NCBI GenBank assembly: GCA_033961575.1
Contig: CM066727.1
Span: forward strand, 1,574,001 to 1,638,000
Origin: Aselliscus stoliczkanus
Lineage: Eukaryota; Chordata; Mammalia; Chiroptera; Hipposideridae
Direction of reading: 5' to 3'
Length of the DNA stretch: 64,000 nucleotides
A program made the position numbers and the translations under genes. Below, piece after piece: positions 40,451-51,550 of the stretch. The notes beneath the pieces are model-generated. The model searched no databases. It was not told where the DNA came from and was given only the letters and a program-made list of their open reading frames with translations. Each line of letters opens with the position of its first letter. Within the stretch, counting starts at the first letter, position 1.

Positions 40451-40957
40451 CTAAGTGGTTGGAGGTAGGGTAACCGGACGCTAAGTGGTTGGAGGTAGGG
40501 TAAGCGGACGCTAAGTGGTTGGAGGTAGGGTAACCGGACGCTAAGTGGTTAGAGGTAGGGTAAGCGGACGCTAAGTGGTTAGAGGTAGGGTAACCAGACG
40601 CTAAGTGGTTAGAGGTAGGGTAAGCGGACGCTAAGTGGTTGGAGGTAGGGTAAGCGGACGCTAAGTGGTTAGAGGTAGGGTAACCGGACGCTAAGTGGTT
40701 AGAGGTAGGGTAACCAGACGCTAAGTGGTTAGAGGTAGGGTAAGCGGACGCTAAGTGGTTGGAGGTAGGGTAACCGGACGCTAAGTGGTTGGAGGTAGGG
40801 TAAGCGGACGCTAAGTGGTTAGAGGTAGGGTAAGCGGACGCTAAGTGGTTGGAGGTAGGGTAACCGGACGCTAAGTGGTTGGAGGTAGGGTAAGCGGACG
40901 CTAAGTGGTTGGAGGTAGGGTAAGCGGACGCTAAGTGGTTGGAGGTAGGGTAAGCGG
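40451..40957. repeat. 30-bp minisatellite, 17 units
   Basis: The 20-base core ctaagtggttggaggtaggg recurs every 30 bp exactly, from 40451 to 40931, with no indel. Only two places vary: ggttGgagg or ggttAgagg, and the linker taaGcgg, taaCcgg or taaCcag. Because 30 is a multiple of three, the minus strand reads an open decapeptide repeat (YPTSNHLASA or YPTSNHLASG) through the whole array. The perfect register suggests recent expansion. Confidence 0.98.
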
Positions 40958-41359
40958 ACGCCGCGGTGTACACCTGCTGTCCCAGCATATCCTTTGCTAG
41001 CGTCCAGTTTTGCCCATGACTACTGCTGTTTGGGAGCTGCATTAAAAGGTCACTTTCGTTGTAGATGCTCACTACACCGCCCGCTCTCCGGCACTGCAAA
41101 CGCATACATGCTTGAGCACAGGGCTCGCAGAATCTCAGGGGTGGAAGAAATCACACAGGTACCAAGGCCAACTGCTCACCAGAGGTTGCAGCATGTCTTC
41201 CTGAACAGGTAAGGAGAGTGTCTGAAAAGCTATTCTAAGAGGATTGCTAAGAATTCCTGCTGCCCCAGATTAGTTACATGTGTGAAGGGCCAAGGGCAGA
41301 GCTGGCTAGGAGCTAAAAATGAGGGCGTCCTCATCACCAGGAAACTGGTGAGAGGCAGC

Positions 41360-41495
41360 AAACACGGTGACTGAGCGCCGCTCCTGGTGGCAGGCTGCCC
41401 CGGGTTCAAGCCCAGCTCTGCCAATTTCCGGCTAGGCGAGCTGGCCAACCTGCCCAGAGTCTCTGGGCCCTGCACGGCTTACCTGTAAGGGCTGA
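41360..41495 (+). repeat. MIR fragment
   Basis: Clear MIR landmarks in order: 'CAGGCTGCCCCGGGTTCAAG', 'CCCAGCTCTGCCAATTTCC', then 'CCAACCTGCCCAGAGTCTCT' and 'ACCTGTAAGGG'. It lies between the two minisatellites. Confidence 0.75.
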
Positions 41496-42586
41496 CACTG
41501 TCGGGGAGGAAAAATAATTTCCCTCCACCCTTCAGGGCTCTGGGCTGAGACCCCAGTAACAAACAGCAGCTTCACAGGAGAAAACACACAGCAGGTGATT
41601 AACGTGTGTACAAGGGATTCGCCTGCACCTGAGACAGGCCCAGAACTGAGGGGCTCTCTGACGGGGCCCCAGCCACAGCTAAGGGCCAGCTCCGGCTGAA
41701 GGCAGACGGCGCTGGGCGTGGGGACGCCACATGGGAGGAGACCAGGCAGCGCACAGTGAGGGCACGGCTGTGAGGGACAGTGTCTAGACACTCAGTCACG
41801 CTCCGCTCCTGGGACGGAGGGAGAGACACCGCACGACCGGAGGTTTCCCGGTCGACTCCGAGCAGCGCCTGCCACGTGTTCGCAGAGAGGACACGCGTCA
41901 GCGCTTAGGCGACCTCCGCACAGGCTCCAGGGCTCAGGCGGGTCACCAGCAGGGGGGTGACACCCCACGCCTGTTCAGGGACCTGATCCAAACGCGTGGA
42001 AGCCTCTACTGATAGCTCAGGGCGAGAAAACCTGTGTGCGCGTGCCATTTAGACCAGCCCTCGGGATTGTGTTTATTTTACTCCAAGGTATGATTCCCCC
42101 AAGTCCATTTCAAATGGACAGCGCCAGGTTCCGTGCGTTCTGGGGGTGCCGCTCACCAGCAATCTGGGGCGTCCCCTGCAGGGTGCGCCCTGGTCAGACG
42201 GACTGCTGCTGAGAGAGCCTCCGTGGCCCACTCGTGTCTGGGGCTGTGATGCCCTTACAGGGGCAGGTCGCGCATTTACTAATAACGCGAACGTGTTTGC
42301 TGTCGGAAATGTCAGTGGGGTCGAGTGAGGTTTGAATTGTACAATTTGTCATGAACTTTTCATGAAGCCTTTTCCAAAGCATGAACTTCACCTCGAGCGT
42401 TGGTATTTAAAGATCCATTTGTAGCTATTTAGGATAATTGGAGCATGTCCTGGGCGCTCAGGCCTGTCAGAAGCATGAGATGCGGCAGTGAGGCCTGCGT
42501 GCACCTCGCAGAGGCCTGGGCTCTCTCTCCCGGGCAGATTACAGAGCGCTGGCCCTGCTCCTGCGTCTGCTGGCCCTGCTCTCCCT

Positions 42587-45119
42587 CTGCTACTCCCGCG
42601 TCCGTGCTCCCCCTCTGCTACTCCCGCCTCCGTGCTCCCCCTCTGTTACTCCCGCGTCCGTGCTCCCCCTCTGCTACTCCCGCGTCCGTGCTCCCCCTCT
42701 GCTACTCCCGCGTCCGTGCTCCCCCTCTGTTACTCCCGCGTCCGTGCTCTCCCTCTGCTACTCCCGCGTCCGTGCTCCCCCTCTGTTACGCCTGCCTCCG
42801 TGCTCCCCCTCTGCTACTCCCGCGTCCGTGCTCCCCCTCTGTTAATCCTGCGTCCGTGCTCCCCCTCTGTTACTCCCGCGTCCGTGCTCCCCCTCTGCTA
42901 CGCCCGCGTCCGTGCTCCCCCTCTGCTACTCCCGCGTCCGTGCTCCCCCTCTGCTACTCCCGCGTCCATGCTCCCCGTCTGCTACTCCCGCGTCTGTGCT
43001 CCCCCTCTGCTACGCCTGCGTCCGTGCTCCCCCTCTGTTAATCCTGCGTCCGTGCTCCCCCTCTGTTAATCCTGCGTCCGTGCTCCCCCTCTGCTACTCC
43101 TGCGTCCGTGCTCCCCCTCTGTTAATCCTGCGTCCGTGCTCCCCCTCTGCTACTCCCGCGTCCGTGCTCCCCCTCTGCTACTCCTGCGTCCGTGCTCCCC
43201 CTCTGTTAATCCCGCGTCCGTGCTCCCCCTCTGCTACTCCCGCGTCCGTGCTCCCCCTCTGCTACTCCCGCGTCCGTGCTCCCCCTCTGCTACTCCCGCG
43301 TCCGTGCTCCCCCTCTGCTACTCCCGCGTCCGTGCTCCCCCTCTGCTACTCCCGCGTCCGTGCTCCCCCTCTGCTACTCCCGCCTCCGTGCTCCCCCTCT
43401 GTTACTCCCGCGTCCGTGCTCCCCCTCTGCTACACCTGCGTCCGTGCTCCCCCTCTGTTAATCCTGCCTCCGTGCTCCCCCTCTGCTACTCCTGCGTCCG
43501 TGCTCCCCCTCTGCTACTCCCGCCTCCGTGCTCCCCCTCTGCTACGCCCGCGTCCGTGCTCCCCCTCTGCTACGCCCGCGTCCGTGCTCCCCCTCTGCTA
43601 CTCCCGCGTCCGTGCTCCCCCTCTGCTACTCCCGCCTCCGTGCTCCCCCTCTGCTACGCCCGCGTCCGTGCTCCCCCTCTGCTACGCCCGCGTCCGTGCT
43701 CCCCCTCTGCTACTCCCGCGTCCGTGCTCCCCCTCTGCTACTCCTGCGTCCGTGCTCCCCGTCTGCTACTCCCGCGTCCGTGCTCCCCCTCTGCTACTCC
43801 CGCGTCCGTGCTCCCCCTCTGTTACTCCCACGTCCATGCTCCCCGTCTGCTACTCCCGCGTCCGTGCTCCCCCTCTGCTACTCCCGCGTCCGTGCTCCCT
43901 CTCTGCTACTCCCGCGTCCGTGCTCCCCCTCTGTTACTCCTGCGTCCGTGCTCCCCCTCTGCTACTCCCGCCTCCGTGCTCCCCCTCTGCTACGCCCGCG
44001 TCCGTGCTCCCCCTCTGCTACTCCCGCGTCCGTGCTCCCCCTCTGCTACTCCTGCCTCCGTGCTCCCCCTCTGCTACTCCCGCGTCCGTGCTCCCCCTCT
44101 GTTACTCCCGCGTCTGTGCTCCCCCTCTGCTACGCCTGCGTCCGTGCTCCCCCTCTGTTACTCCCGCGTCCGTGCTCCCCCTCTGTTAATCCTGCCTCCG
44201 TGCTCCCCCTCTGGTACTCCCGCGTCCGTGCTCCCCCTCTGGTACTCCCGCGTCCGTGCTCCCCCTCTGCTACTCCCGCGTCCGTGCTCCCCCTCTGCTA
44301 CGCCTGCGTCCGTGCTCCCCCTCTGCTACGCCTGCGTCCGTGCTCCCCCTCTGCTACTCCCGCGTCCGTGCTCCCCCTCTGCTACTCCCGCGTCCGTGCT
44401 CCCCCTCTGCTACTCCCGCGTCCGTGCTCCCCCTCTGCTACTCCCGCGTCCGTGCTCCCCCACTGCTACTCCCGCGTCCGTGCTCCCCCTCTGCTACTCC
44501 CGCGTCCGTGCTCCCCCTCTGCTACTCCTGCCTCCGGGCTCCCCCTCTGCTACTCCCGCGTCCGTGCTCCCCCTCTGCTACGCCCGCGTCCATGCTCCCC
44601 CTCTGCTACTCCCGCGTCCTTGCTCCCCCTCTGCTACTCCCGCGTCCGTGCTCCCCCTCTGCTACTCCCGCGGCCGTGCTCCCCTCTGCTACTCCCGCGT
44701 CCGTGCTCCCCCTCTGCTACTCCCGCGTCCGTGCTCCCCCTCTGCTACTCCCGCGTCCGTGCTCCCCCTCTGCTACTCCCGCGTCCGTGCTCCCCCTCTG
44801 CTACTCCCGCCTCCGTGCTCCCCCTCTGCTACTCCCGCGTCCGTGCTCCCCCTCTGCTACGCCTGCGTCCGTGCTCCCCCTCTGCTACTCCCGCGTCCGT
44901 GCTCCCCCTCTGCTACTCCTGCCTCCGTGCTCCCCCTCTGCTACTCCCGCGTCCGTGCTCCCCCTCTGTTACTCCCGCGTCCGTGCTCCCCCTCTGCTAC
45001 TCCCGCGTCCGTGCTCCCCCTCTGCTACTACCGCGTCCGTGCTCCCCCTCTGCTACTCCCGCGTCCGTGCTCCCCCTCTGTTACTCCCGCGTCCGTGCTC
45101 CCCCTCTGCTACGCCTGCT
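42587..45119. repeat. 28-bp CpG-rich minisatellite, about 90 units
   Basis: The core tactcccgcgtccgtgctcc recurs with a 28-bp period. Unit starts from 42587 to 45106 span 2519 bp, which fits 89 units of 28 plus one of 27. The single short unit is near 44671-44690, where CCCCC is CCCC. Each standard unit has three CpG sites. Variants include GCTACGCC, GTTACTCC, GTTAATCC (seven units, 42841 to about 44190), GGTACTCC (two adjacent units near 44212 and 44240) and CGCC or TGCG at the CGCG step. The plus strand shows long ORFs in all three frames solely because 28 leaves remainder one when divided by three. Confidence 0.98.
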
Positions 45120-45941
45120 GTTCCCTGTGCTCCGGGGGCTGAGAGCTCCTGGGGTCAGCCTCCCTCCTAACTACCTCCTGTCCCGGGAGGAAACTCACAA
45201 CATGTTTGATTAGCAGGTGTCCCATTGAAAGCTGAATTGGAGAGATTTCAAAACACAGTGAAGCATTAATTCTTTTGTCCTTTTCCCATTTTTATTCCGG
45301 TTTATTCTTACTAAGCTGTGTGTTTTAGAAACTTGACACTGGTCTAATGACTTGTTTCTGTGCATGATAATTTCCTGTGAACAATCAGCTCAAGGTTGTG
45401 TAGTCCATACGTCTGAATCAAACAGTGTTCTGAACAATGCTAATAATGTTTTATTTTTCTAGTTATTCATATTTATTATGAAACCTACTCAAAGGCTTAA
45501 CCGCTTATCTTATACCTACGAGAATAATAATTTCCCTTTTCAAGGCGGTCATTATTTGAGAACAATATCTTCAGCTGAAATCCTGTTTCCCAAGACCCTA
45601 ATTAGAAAGCTTGAACAGTCAGGATGTGGAGTGAGTGCCATCTTTTCAAACGCAGGCCTGGATTTGTTTTTGAGCTGATTTGAAATATCTGAGTGTTCTA
45701 ACATCTGAAGTTTATAAAATATGATCGATAACAAGGAAAAGACGGTGTGTGGCATTGAATCCAGCAGTCATATGTTCAAACTACATCACATGAAAACACA
45801 CATTCATCATCATCAGAACAAAAGGCAATGCCACTCGGCTCCACTGCCCACCTAAGGACTGGTGGGGTCCAGTGCGTACAAGGGGCGCACCACCGATCCG
45901 CCTGGCGCGGCCGTGTGAGCTGGGGCACAGCTGGCACTCAC

Positions 45942-46136
45942 CTCTGCACCTGGGCCTCCCCTCGCCCATGCTCCACGTCCCATTCGCCTGGCACTGCACG
46001 AGCCTGCTGCCCTCCAGGTAGTAGCCAGGAATGCAGCTCAGCACCACCTGGGCTCCGTACTCATTCAGTGATCCTGAAACCAGCCTCCAGGTGACGTGCT
46101 CTGGGAGCTGGGCTTCGATGCCGGGACACGCTACCG
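45942..46136 (-). CDS. CSMD1: CSMD1 exon, sushi domain (2nd)
   Basis: This 65-residue sushi module begins with the split Pro codon, PVACPGIEAQLPEHV, and ends RPRCR. Cysteines are at 4, 35, 49 and 64, with Trp at 55. It is one of the two longest modules here because of extra residues between C1 and C2 that include TWRLVSGSLNEYG. A glycosylation site NGT sits at residue 52. The acceptor CTTCCAG follows a good pyrimidine tract, and the donor is GTGAGT. The intron downstream of it (lower coordinates) holds both large minisatellites of the window. Confidence 0.93.
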
Positions 46137-47933
46137 CTGGAAGAGAGGCAGACTCGGCGTCAGTTATCCTCAGGGATCAGACCATGCTTGCTTTGAATGG
46201 GGACGGCCTTCTGGACAACACTGCCTGGCTACGCACAGTCCAGGCCACGAGCCAGGGTTTCAGCTCTTCCCTACTCCCCATGTAGTCACACAGATGGTCC
46301 TGCGTGCAAAATGCATTCCGTGGCCTCGCCGCCATGCGAAGGATACATCACTTAACAAGGACGCACAGTTCATTCGGCGCTGAAAAGCTTCGTTGGGCAA
46401 AGAGCACGTGCCTAAAATACCTTTCACGTAATCTGTCTCAACGTCCTCCAAGAAACTGGGTGTCGAGATCGGGTAATCAGAAAAGAGGGTGGGCACTAAT
46501 TTTCAGGAAATGAGACACCCTGTTCCCTTCCTCTCGGGAACACGCCTGTGTGGCAGATGGTGGTATGGGCCCAGGGGCACACACAGGTCACACGCACACT
46601 GTGTCAGCCCTGCAGAAAGTGGAGAGCGAGTGTGGGAAGAAGTATACCGACGCTCTGACGAGAAGGCTGGGAAGCCCTGGGGTGCTTAATGACGAGCCCT
46701 CGTAACAGCTGCAGTAGCAGTAACACTAGGAGTGATGGTGAGGACGACATCAGTATTGCTAGGGTGGGTGGGCTTCAAATGCAGAAAGTACAGAACATGC
46801 AAAATTTAAGGTATGTGAGTATATATATTTTATGAAAAGCGCAATAATATTTAAAATGAATTTTACACTTAGGAACCAGAAGTCCATTTCTCTAACTCTG
46901 AAGTTACACGAGTTGACATCATCACAGTCAACTACCCACAAAAATTGACCTTAATTTATTGAGCCTGAAACAGTTCGCTAGAGAAACCACCGTTTTTTTT
47001 CCAGAATGAGATTAATAAATACATTTTACTTCTAAATTCTGTACAACTTCATTAAAATAGAATCAGACATATCGAAATATTATAACAATCTCATTTAATC
47101 TTCTCTTAAAAATTTATATGCAAATAAACAGAAACAAATAGCTCTTTTGGTATTACTATAATAATGTACAAAGGAATTGCAAATTTAAAAGAAATCCAAA
47201 ATCTTTTCCTAGTGGGTTTTTTTTTTTTTTTAGATAAAGCAGTTACCCTAAATTTAGATGGATAGTCAATTGTTATATCTATGATATAAACAAAATTTTC
47301 TCTATCCTGAATGCCTGTAGAATTTCAGGCACAACTGCTATTTCTGAAAAGTCTCTAATGCCTCTAACTCAAGCTCAATCCCAGTGCATATTTCAAGTAA
47401 ACTTTATTTCATTTTACCAAGTGTATTTCTAGAATTAACATGATGTTGTTAGTTGCCTGAATTGTCTTCTCAATCTCTGTGTCTGCCAGGAAGGACTGAG
47501 TTTTGTACACTGGCGGTCAGAAGTGTTCCCGGCGTCCCCATCACACACCCTGGTGACTCCCAGCGCTTCCTGCCTACCCTTTTTTACATGAAAATGGTAT
47601 TCGGTTTGCTCTGCAGGATCTGACTCTGGTTTGGTTGTTTGGTTACATCTCATTCTCCGCACAAGGGCCTTGGCTCTTTCATTGGAAATACTACTGTCAT
47701 TTCACAATTTTCCTTGCATATAAATAGCATCCGACTTAAAGCAGTTGATGATGACATATAGCTGTAAATGTGGTGTCTGTGTGATTGTGTGTGTGCACGC
47801 TAGTGAGTGCATGTTTTAAATAATGATGTGCCAAGAAAATGTTGTGGCAGCAAAAAAGTCAAAACAAAACAAAGAAACTGAGGCAATGAAAGCATATGGG
47901 TGGAAACTGAGAGGTAGAAGGAAAGTGAGAACT

Positions 47934-48350
47934 TGGGACCGGCTGAGTGGCTCAGCTGGTCAAGAGCCTGAGCTCTGAGCAACAGGGTCACCGGTTTGAT
48001 TCCCACTTGGACCAGTGAGCTGTGCCCGAGCTGAGCTGTGGTTGAGCTGCCAACAGGTGGCAGGATGGCTCAGCTGGTGAGAGCATGTGCTCCTAACAAC
48101 AAGGTTGCTGGTTCGACTCCTGCATGGGATAGTGGACTCCGCCCACCCGCAACTAAGAGTGAACACGGCACCTTGAGCTGAGTGGCTGTGAGCTGCCGAC
48201 GGGTGGCCAGATGGCAACTAGACTTGGAGCTGAGCTCGCTGCGCCCTCCACAACTAAGATTGAAGGACAACAACTTGTCTGCTCCCCTCCCCAATTCCCC
48301 AACACTGTTCCCCTCCCTCAATTCCCCAGTAAAATCTTTAAAATAAAAAA
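47934..48350 (+). mobile_element. Dimeric tRNA-derived SINE, full length
   Basis: Two tRNA-like heads lie in tandem. The first has an A box TGGCTCAGCTGG at 47948-47959 and a B-box-like GGTTTGATTCC at 47993-48003. The second has TGGCTCAGCTGG at 48066-48077 and GGTTCGACTCC at 48110-48120. A non-tRNA body follows, ending in AATCTTTAAAATAAAAAAA. A 12-bp target duplication AAAGTGAGAACT is exact at 47922-47933 and 48351-48362. Little divergence between the flanks points to a fairly recent insertion. Confidence 0.92.
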
Positions 48351-49058
48351 AAAGTGAGAACTGAAATAAATATTTAATTTAAAGTCCATCTTGGCTCTGT
48401 TTACTAATGGAGGAGAGGGAAAGGATGAAGGTACCTCGCAAATGCTGGAGACATGATTTCACCTAATCTTTTCAAAGGCGCTCTGAGGGAGAGTGTGTAC
48501 AGCATCTGAGTGTGAACAATGGTTGACCTTTGGGTGGTGAAGTCTCGAGGAATGGAAACCAAGACAATGTGAGAAGAAGGTTTCCTCCAAGCAGTGGTGA
48601 GAGAGGGCCACTCTTAGAAGGTTTTATCTACATGCATGTCAGCATTTGTAATCACACATACACACACACGCACACCAAATCACCACAAACAAAACGAAAG
48701 ACAGTGCGAGCGGTTCCATAAAGTGCTCCGCATTGATGCGTAGCTGGCACACAGACGGCCCGGTGCTGCCTCATCCCAGCAGGAGGCGAGCCACAAGCCT
48801 CCTCCACCAGGATGGGAAGGGAGCCTGCGGGGAGGGCCGGACCAGAGCAGGACCAGGATGCTCTGCAAGGCCCAGGATCTGCTGTGCTCCCGATTCCCAT
48901 TTTGGGGAGCTGTCCTGGTGGCCTGCATCACAGACCAGTCTGTTTCCCTGCCCCCTGGGCCCTCACCCACCGCCTCACCCATCACCCACAAGTCAGGTCC
49001 TTCCCTGTGGCGATAAACTCCACTCACACATCCTTAAAGGAATTGTAAGCAATATTTA

Positions 49059-49139
49059 TTGGGTTGTCGGAAGAGTCATGACGCATTTTTGCAATGAGAA
49101 ACATAGAAAAACCACGTCATGACTTTTCCGACAACCTAA
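49059..49139. mobile_element. Mariner-like MITE, copy 2
   Basis: An 81-bp element with about 25-bp terminal inverted repeats, TTGGGTTGTCGGAAGAGTCA at the left and the complement of TTAGGTTGTCGGAAAAGTCA at the right, differing at two positions. TA dinucleotides flank both ends (49057-49058 and 49140-49141), as expected for Tc1/mariner insertion. It has no coding capacity and folds as a hairpin. Confidence 0.88.
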
Positions 49140-51440
49140 TATCTCCTTACAATTCCTCATTAAAAATCTGCAAGTTTTCCTCGTAAGTTTAAATAATCAA
49201 CCGTATGTAACATATAAAGTACGGTCAATATTCATACTGTAAATAAGAAAATCACTTTCCTCAAATCCAAGAGAATAACACCACAGAGGATGGATGCTTC
49301 CAAATATTCAGTTTTTATAAGTACACAGCTTCCCTGCAAATCTACTGTACCGTTCATTGTCCTTGAACTGTTGCTTCTGTTCTGCAATCCTCACAGAGAC
49401 TTATTCTAATGTTTTTATGCTTGAAAGTCCTTTGTGAATGTTCCTATCTTGTTCATAGCTGGCAATTTATTTTCATCTTATTATTAATATGATTGATTAG
49501 ATTTACAATAAATTAATTTTTATAGTCTACTTTACACACATAAGTAACGTTTCATTGGCAGTATGCTATGACATACGTTAGTGATACGTTAATGATATAG
49601 ATACGGATTTTTGTATTGTCATGCCTGATTGTTTGAAAGGGACACGGTTTAGTACCAAATTCCTTGCTTTTTTACTTTCTATAGTTGTTTTAGTATAAAT
49701 ATTTTATTTGTGATAAGAAAAGAAAAGCAACGGGTAAAGGAAACAGTATCGTTACAGTGATATTTCTCAATTCTTCAGGCTCATCTTTGGTGATTCGTCA
49801 AAGATCTCCATCAGCAAAACCTGTTTGATGGAGACTCCCTAACTCAGCCTGAAAACCCAGTGGTAGAATGCACGGGCTTCCTCAGCTGCTTCAATGTTTG
49901 GGTTCCTTCTTCCCCAAACAAATGGGAGGTTTCTGCTGTGTCTGTGGGATGCTCGAGCACCTGAAGCTAAGAGCTGAGCAAAAACATGAGTGGGACCTCA
50001 TAGGAGAAAGACGGGGAGATGAGCTCAGGGCCGCGGAGATGTCCACGAGCCCGGGTCCCCACTGCCCCCGCTGGGCCTGCCGTTCCGAGGCCAGCTGAAA
50101 TGGCCTGTGCCTCTGCCCTAACCGGACAACGACCATGCGGAATTACAGTCAGGGGACAACAAAAAGCAGCCTGAGTGCCGCCGTGCTGACGTGTTTATAG
50201 CAGACACTTCACCCTCCCTAACAAAAGCACCTCAGCCCAGAGCTCACCCGCGTGTGCCCACCAGGGCCCAGGCCGCTAAGACAGACGCCTGCTTCCGCAG
50301 ACTGGCAGTGGCTTAGCGTTTCCCCCCAAAAGGTCCTCTTCACACATGAGACGTAAATGCACTTATAATTTTACATGACTTTGATCCTCCAGCTACACTG
50401 AGAGAGAAAACGGGTGTTGTTATTATTAATTGCATTTTGAGGACAAGCCAGTCAGCTCGGGCTCGCCCAAACCAGGTTACCACCCCATGTGTCCGCACTC
50501 TGTGTCCCTGGACCCTGTCATTTCTCCCCCACTAGAAACGTGAGAAAAAAAACACCTGTATTTATTCTACGAATGACTAAAGCGAGTGACACCAGCCATG
50601 GTTTTCAGAATGAAGTCTCAGGACCCACTAACCTATGAATAATACTGCTTATAGAATGAAAATGAATGTTTTAAAACGTTTGTCCACCTGGAAAATGTAG
50701 CAAAAGAAAACATTCCGCTTACAGAAAAGTTTTAAATCAATACTTGTGACAGTTATAAGTGAGTGAATTGCCAGGTCATGATTAGCGAAATTAAGTGCTT
50801 TCAAACACACGCAGTTTCTGCTGGCTTGACAGGAAGCATTCAGTCTGCGAGTGTATCTTAGATCCCGTCCTCTTTTTAAGGACATACACATTCTCTTTTG
50901 TCACTTAAAGCAAACATCTTGTATGAATTTGCTTTCTTCCGTTTCACCAAGTTCAAGAGAATGTGAGCCATCCGCATCGCCTCGTGCCTGACGCGGCTCC
51001 CAGCAGCGAGCGCGGACACGGCTGACAGCTAGCTCGTGCTACAGCTCCCTAAATAATACTTCTCTACTCAGATGAGCGCAGACACAGACCACGAGGCTTC
51101 TGTGCACAGAAGACACATTGTCCCTATTTTGTAAATGCCTCAATCACAACACATAGTATTTTGCATTTTACTTGAGAAATTAATCTTTCTTTTAACTTCA
51201 CTATGAGTGATTCTGCTTTATCACAGATGCCGCCAACCAGGAAGGCAGGCAGGTGACCTGCTGAAGACGGGCAGGCCTGACAGCGCGACCTCTGTGATTC
51301 CAGATGCTCGCCCGAAGTCGGCCGTGACATGGAATCAACCCCAGACACCGGGAGGCGGTGCCTTTAACGGATTCCCCCGTCACCTTCAATGTGGATAGGC
51401 GCTCCTTCTCACCAAGTTCAGTCCCAACACATTTCATTAG

Positions 51441-51550
51441 ATTTTTTTTTTTTTCCGGAGGGCAGTGTCACTGGCCCTCATATGTGGGACCGAACCGGGG
51501 CCGCTGGCTTCCCAAGCCAGGGCTTAACCACCGCGCCACTTGGCTGGCCC
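51441..51550 (-). mobile_element. tRNA-derived SINE, short monomer type, copy 4
   Basis: Minus-strand copy with the T-rich tail at the low end, then GGGCAGTGTCACTGGCCCTC, and the complement of the tRNA-like head at the high end. Exact target duplication TTCATTAG at 51433-51440 and 51551-51558, extended by further T-rich identity. Confidence 0.9.

Noticed and set aside
40437..45119. CRISPR-like repeat arrays
   Set aside because: The units are head-to-tail with no unique spacers, and the setting is an intron of a mammalian gene. These are minisatellites.
42445..45213. Long plus-strand ORFs of 198 to 668 codons in all three frames
   Set aside because: They are the 28-bp minisatellite read in each frame. 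A stop-free 28-bp unit cycles through all frames and gives the same 28-residue repeat everywhere. There is no start context, domain or splice support.
47934..48125. tRNA genes (A and B boxes present)
   Set aside because: The boxes belong to SINE heads with target duplications and A-rich tails. The cloverleaf is not complete and no anticodon stem is convincing.
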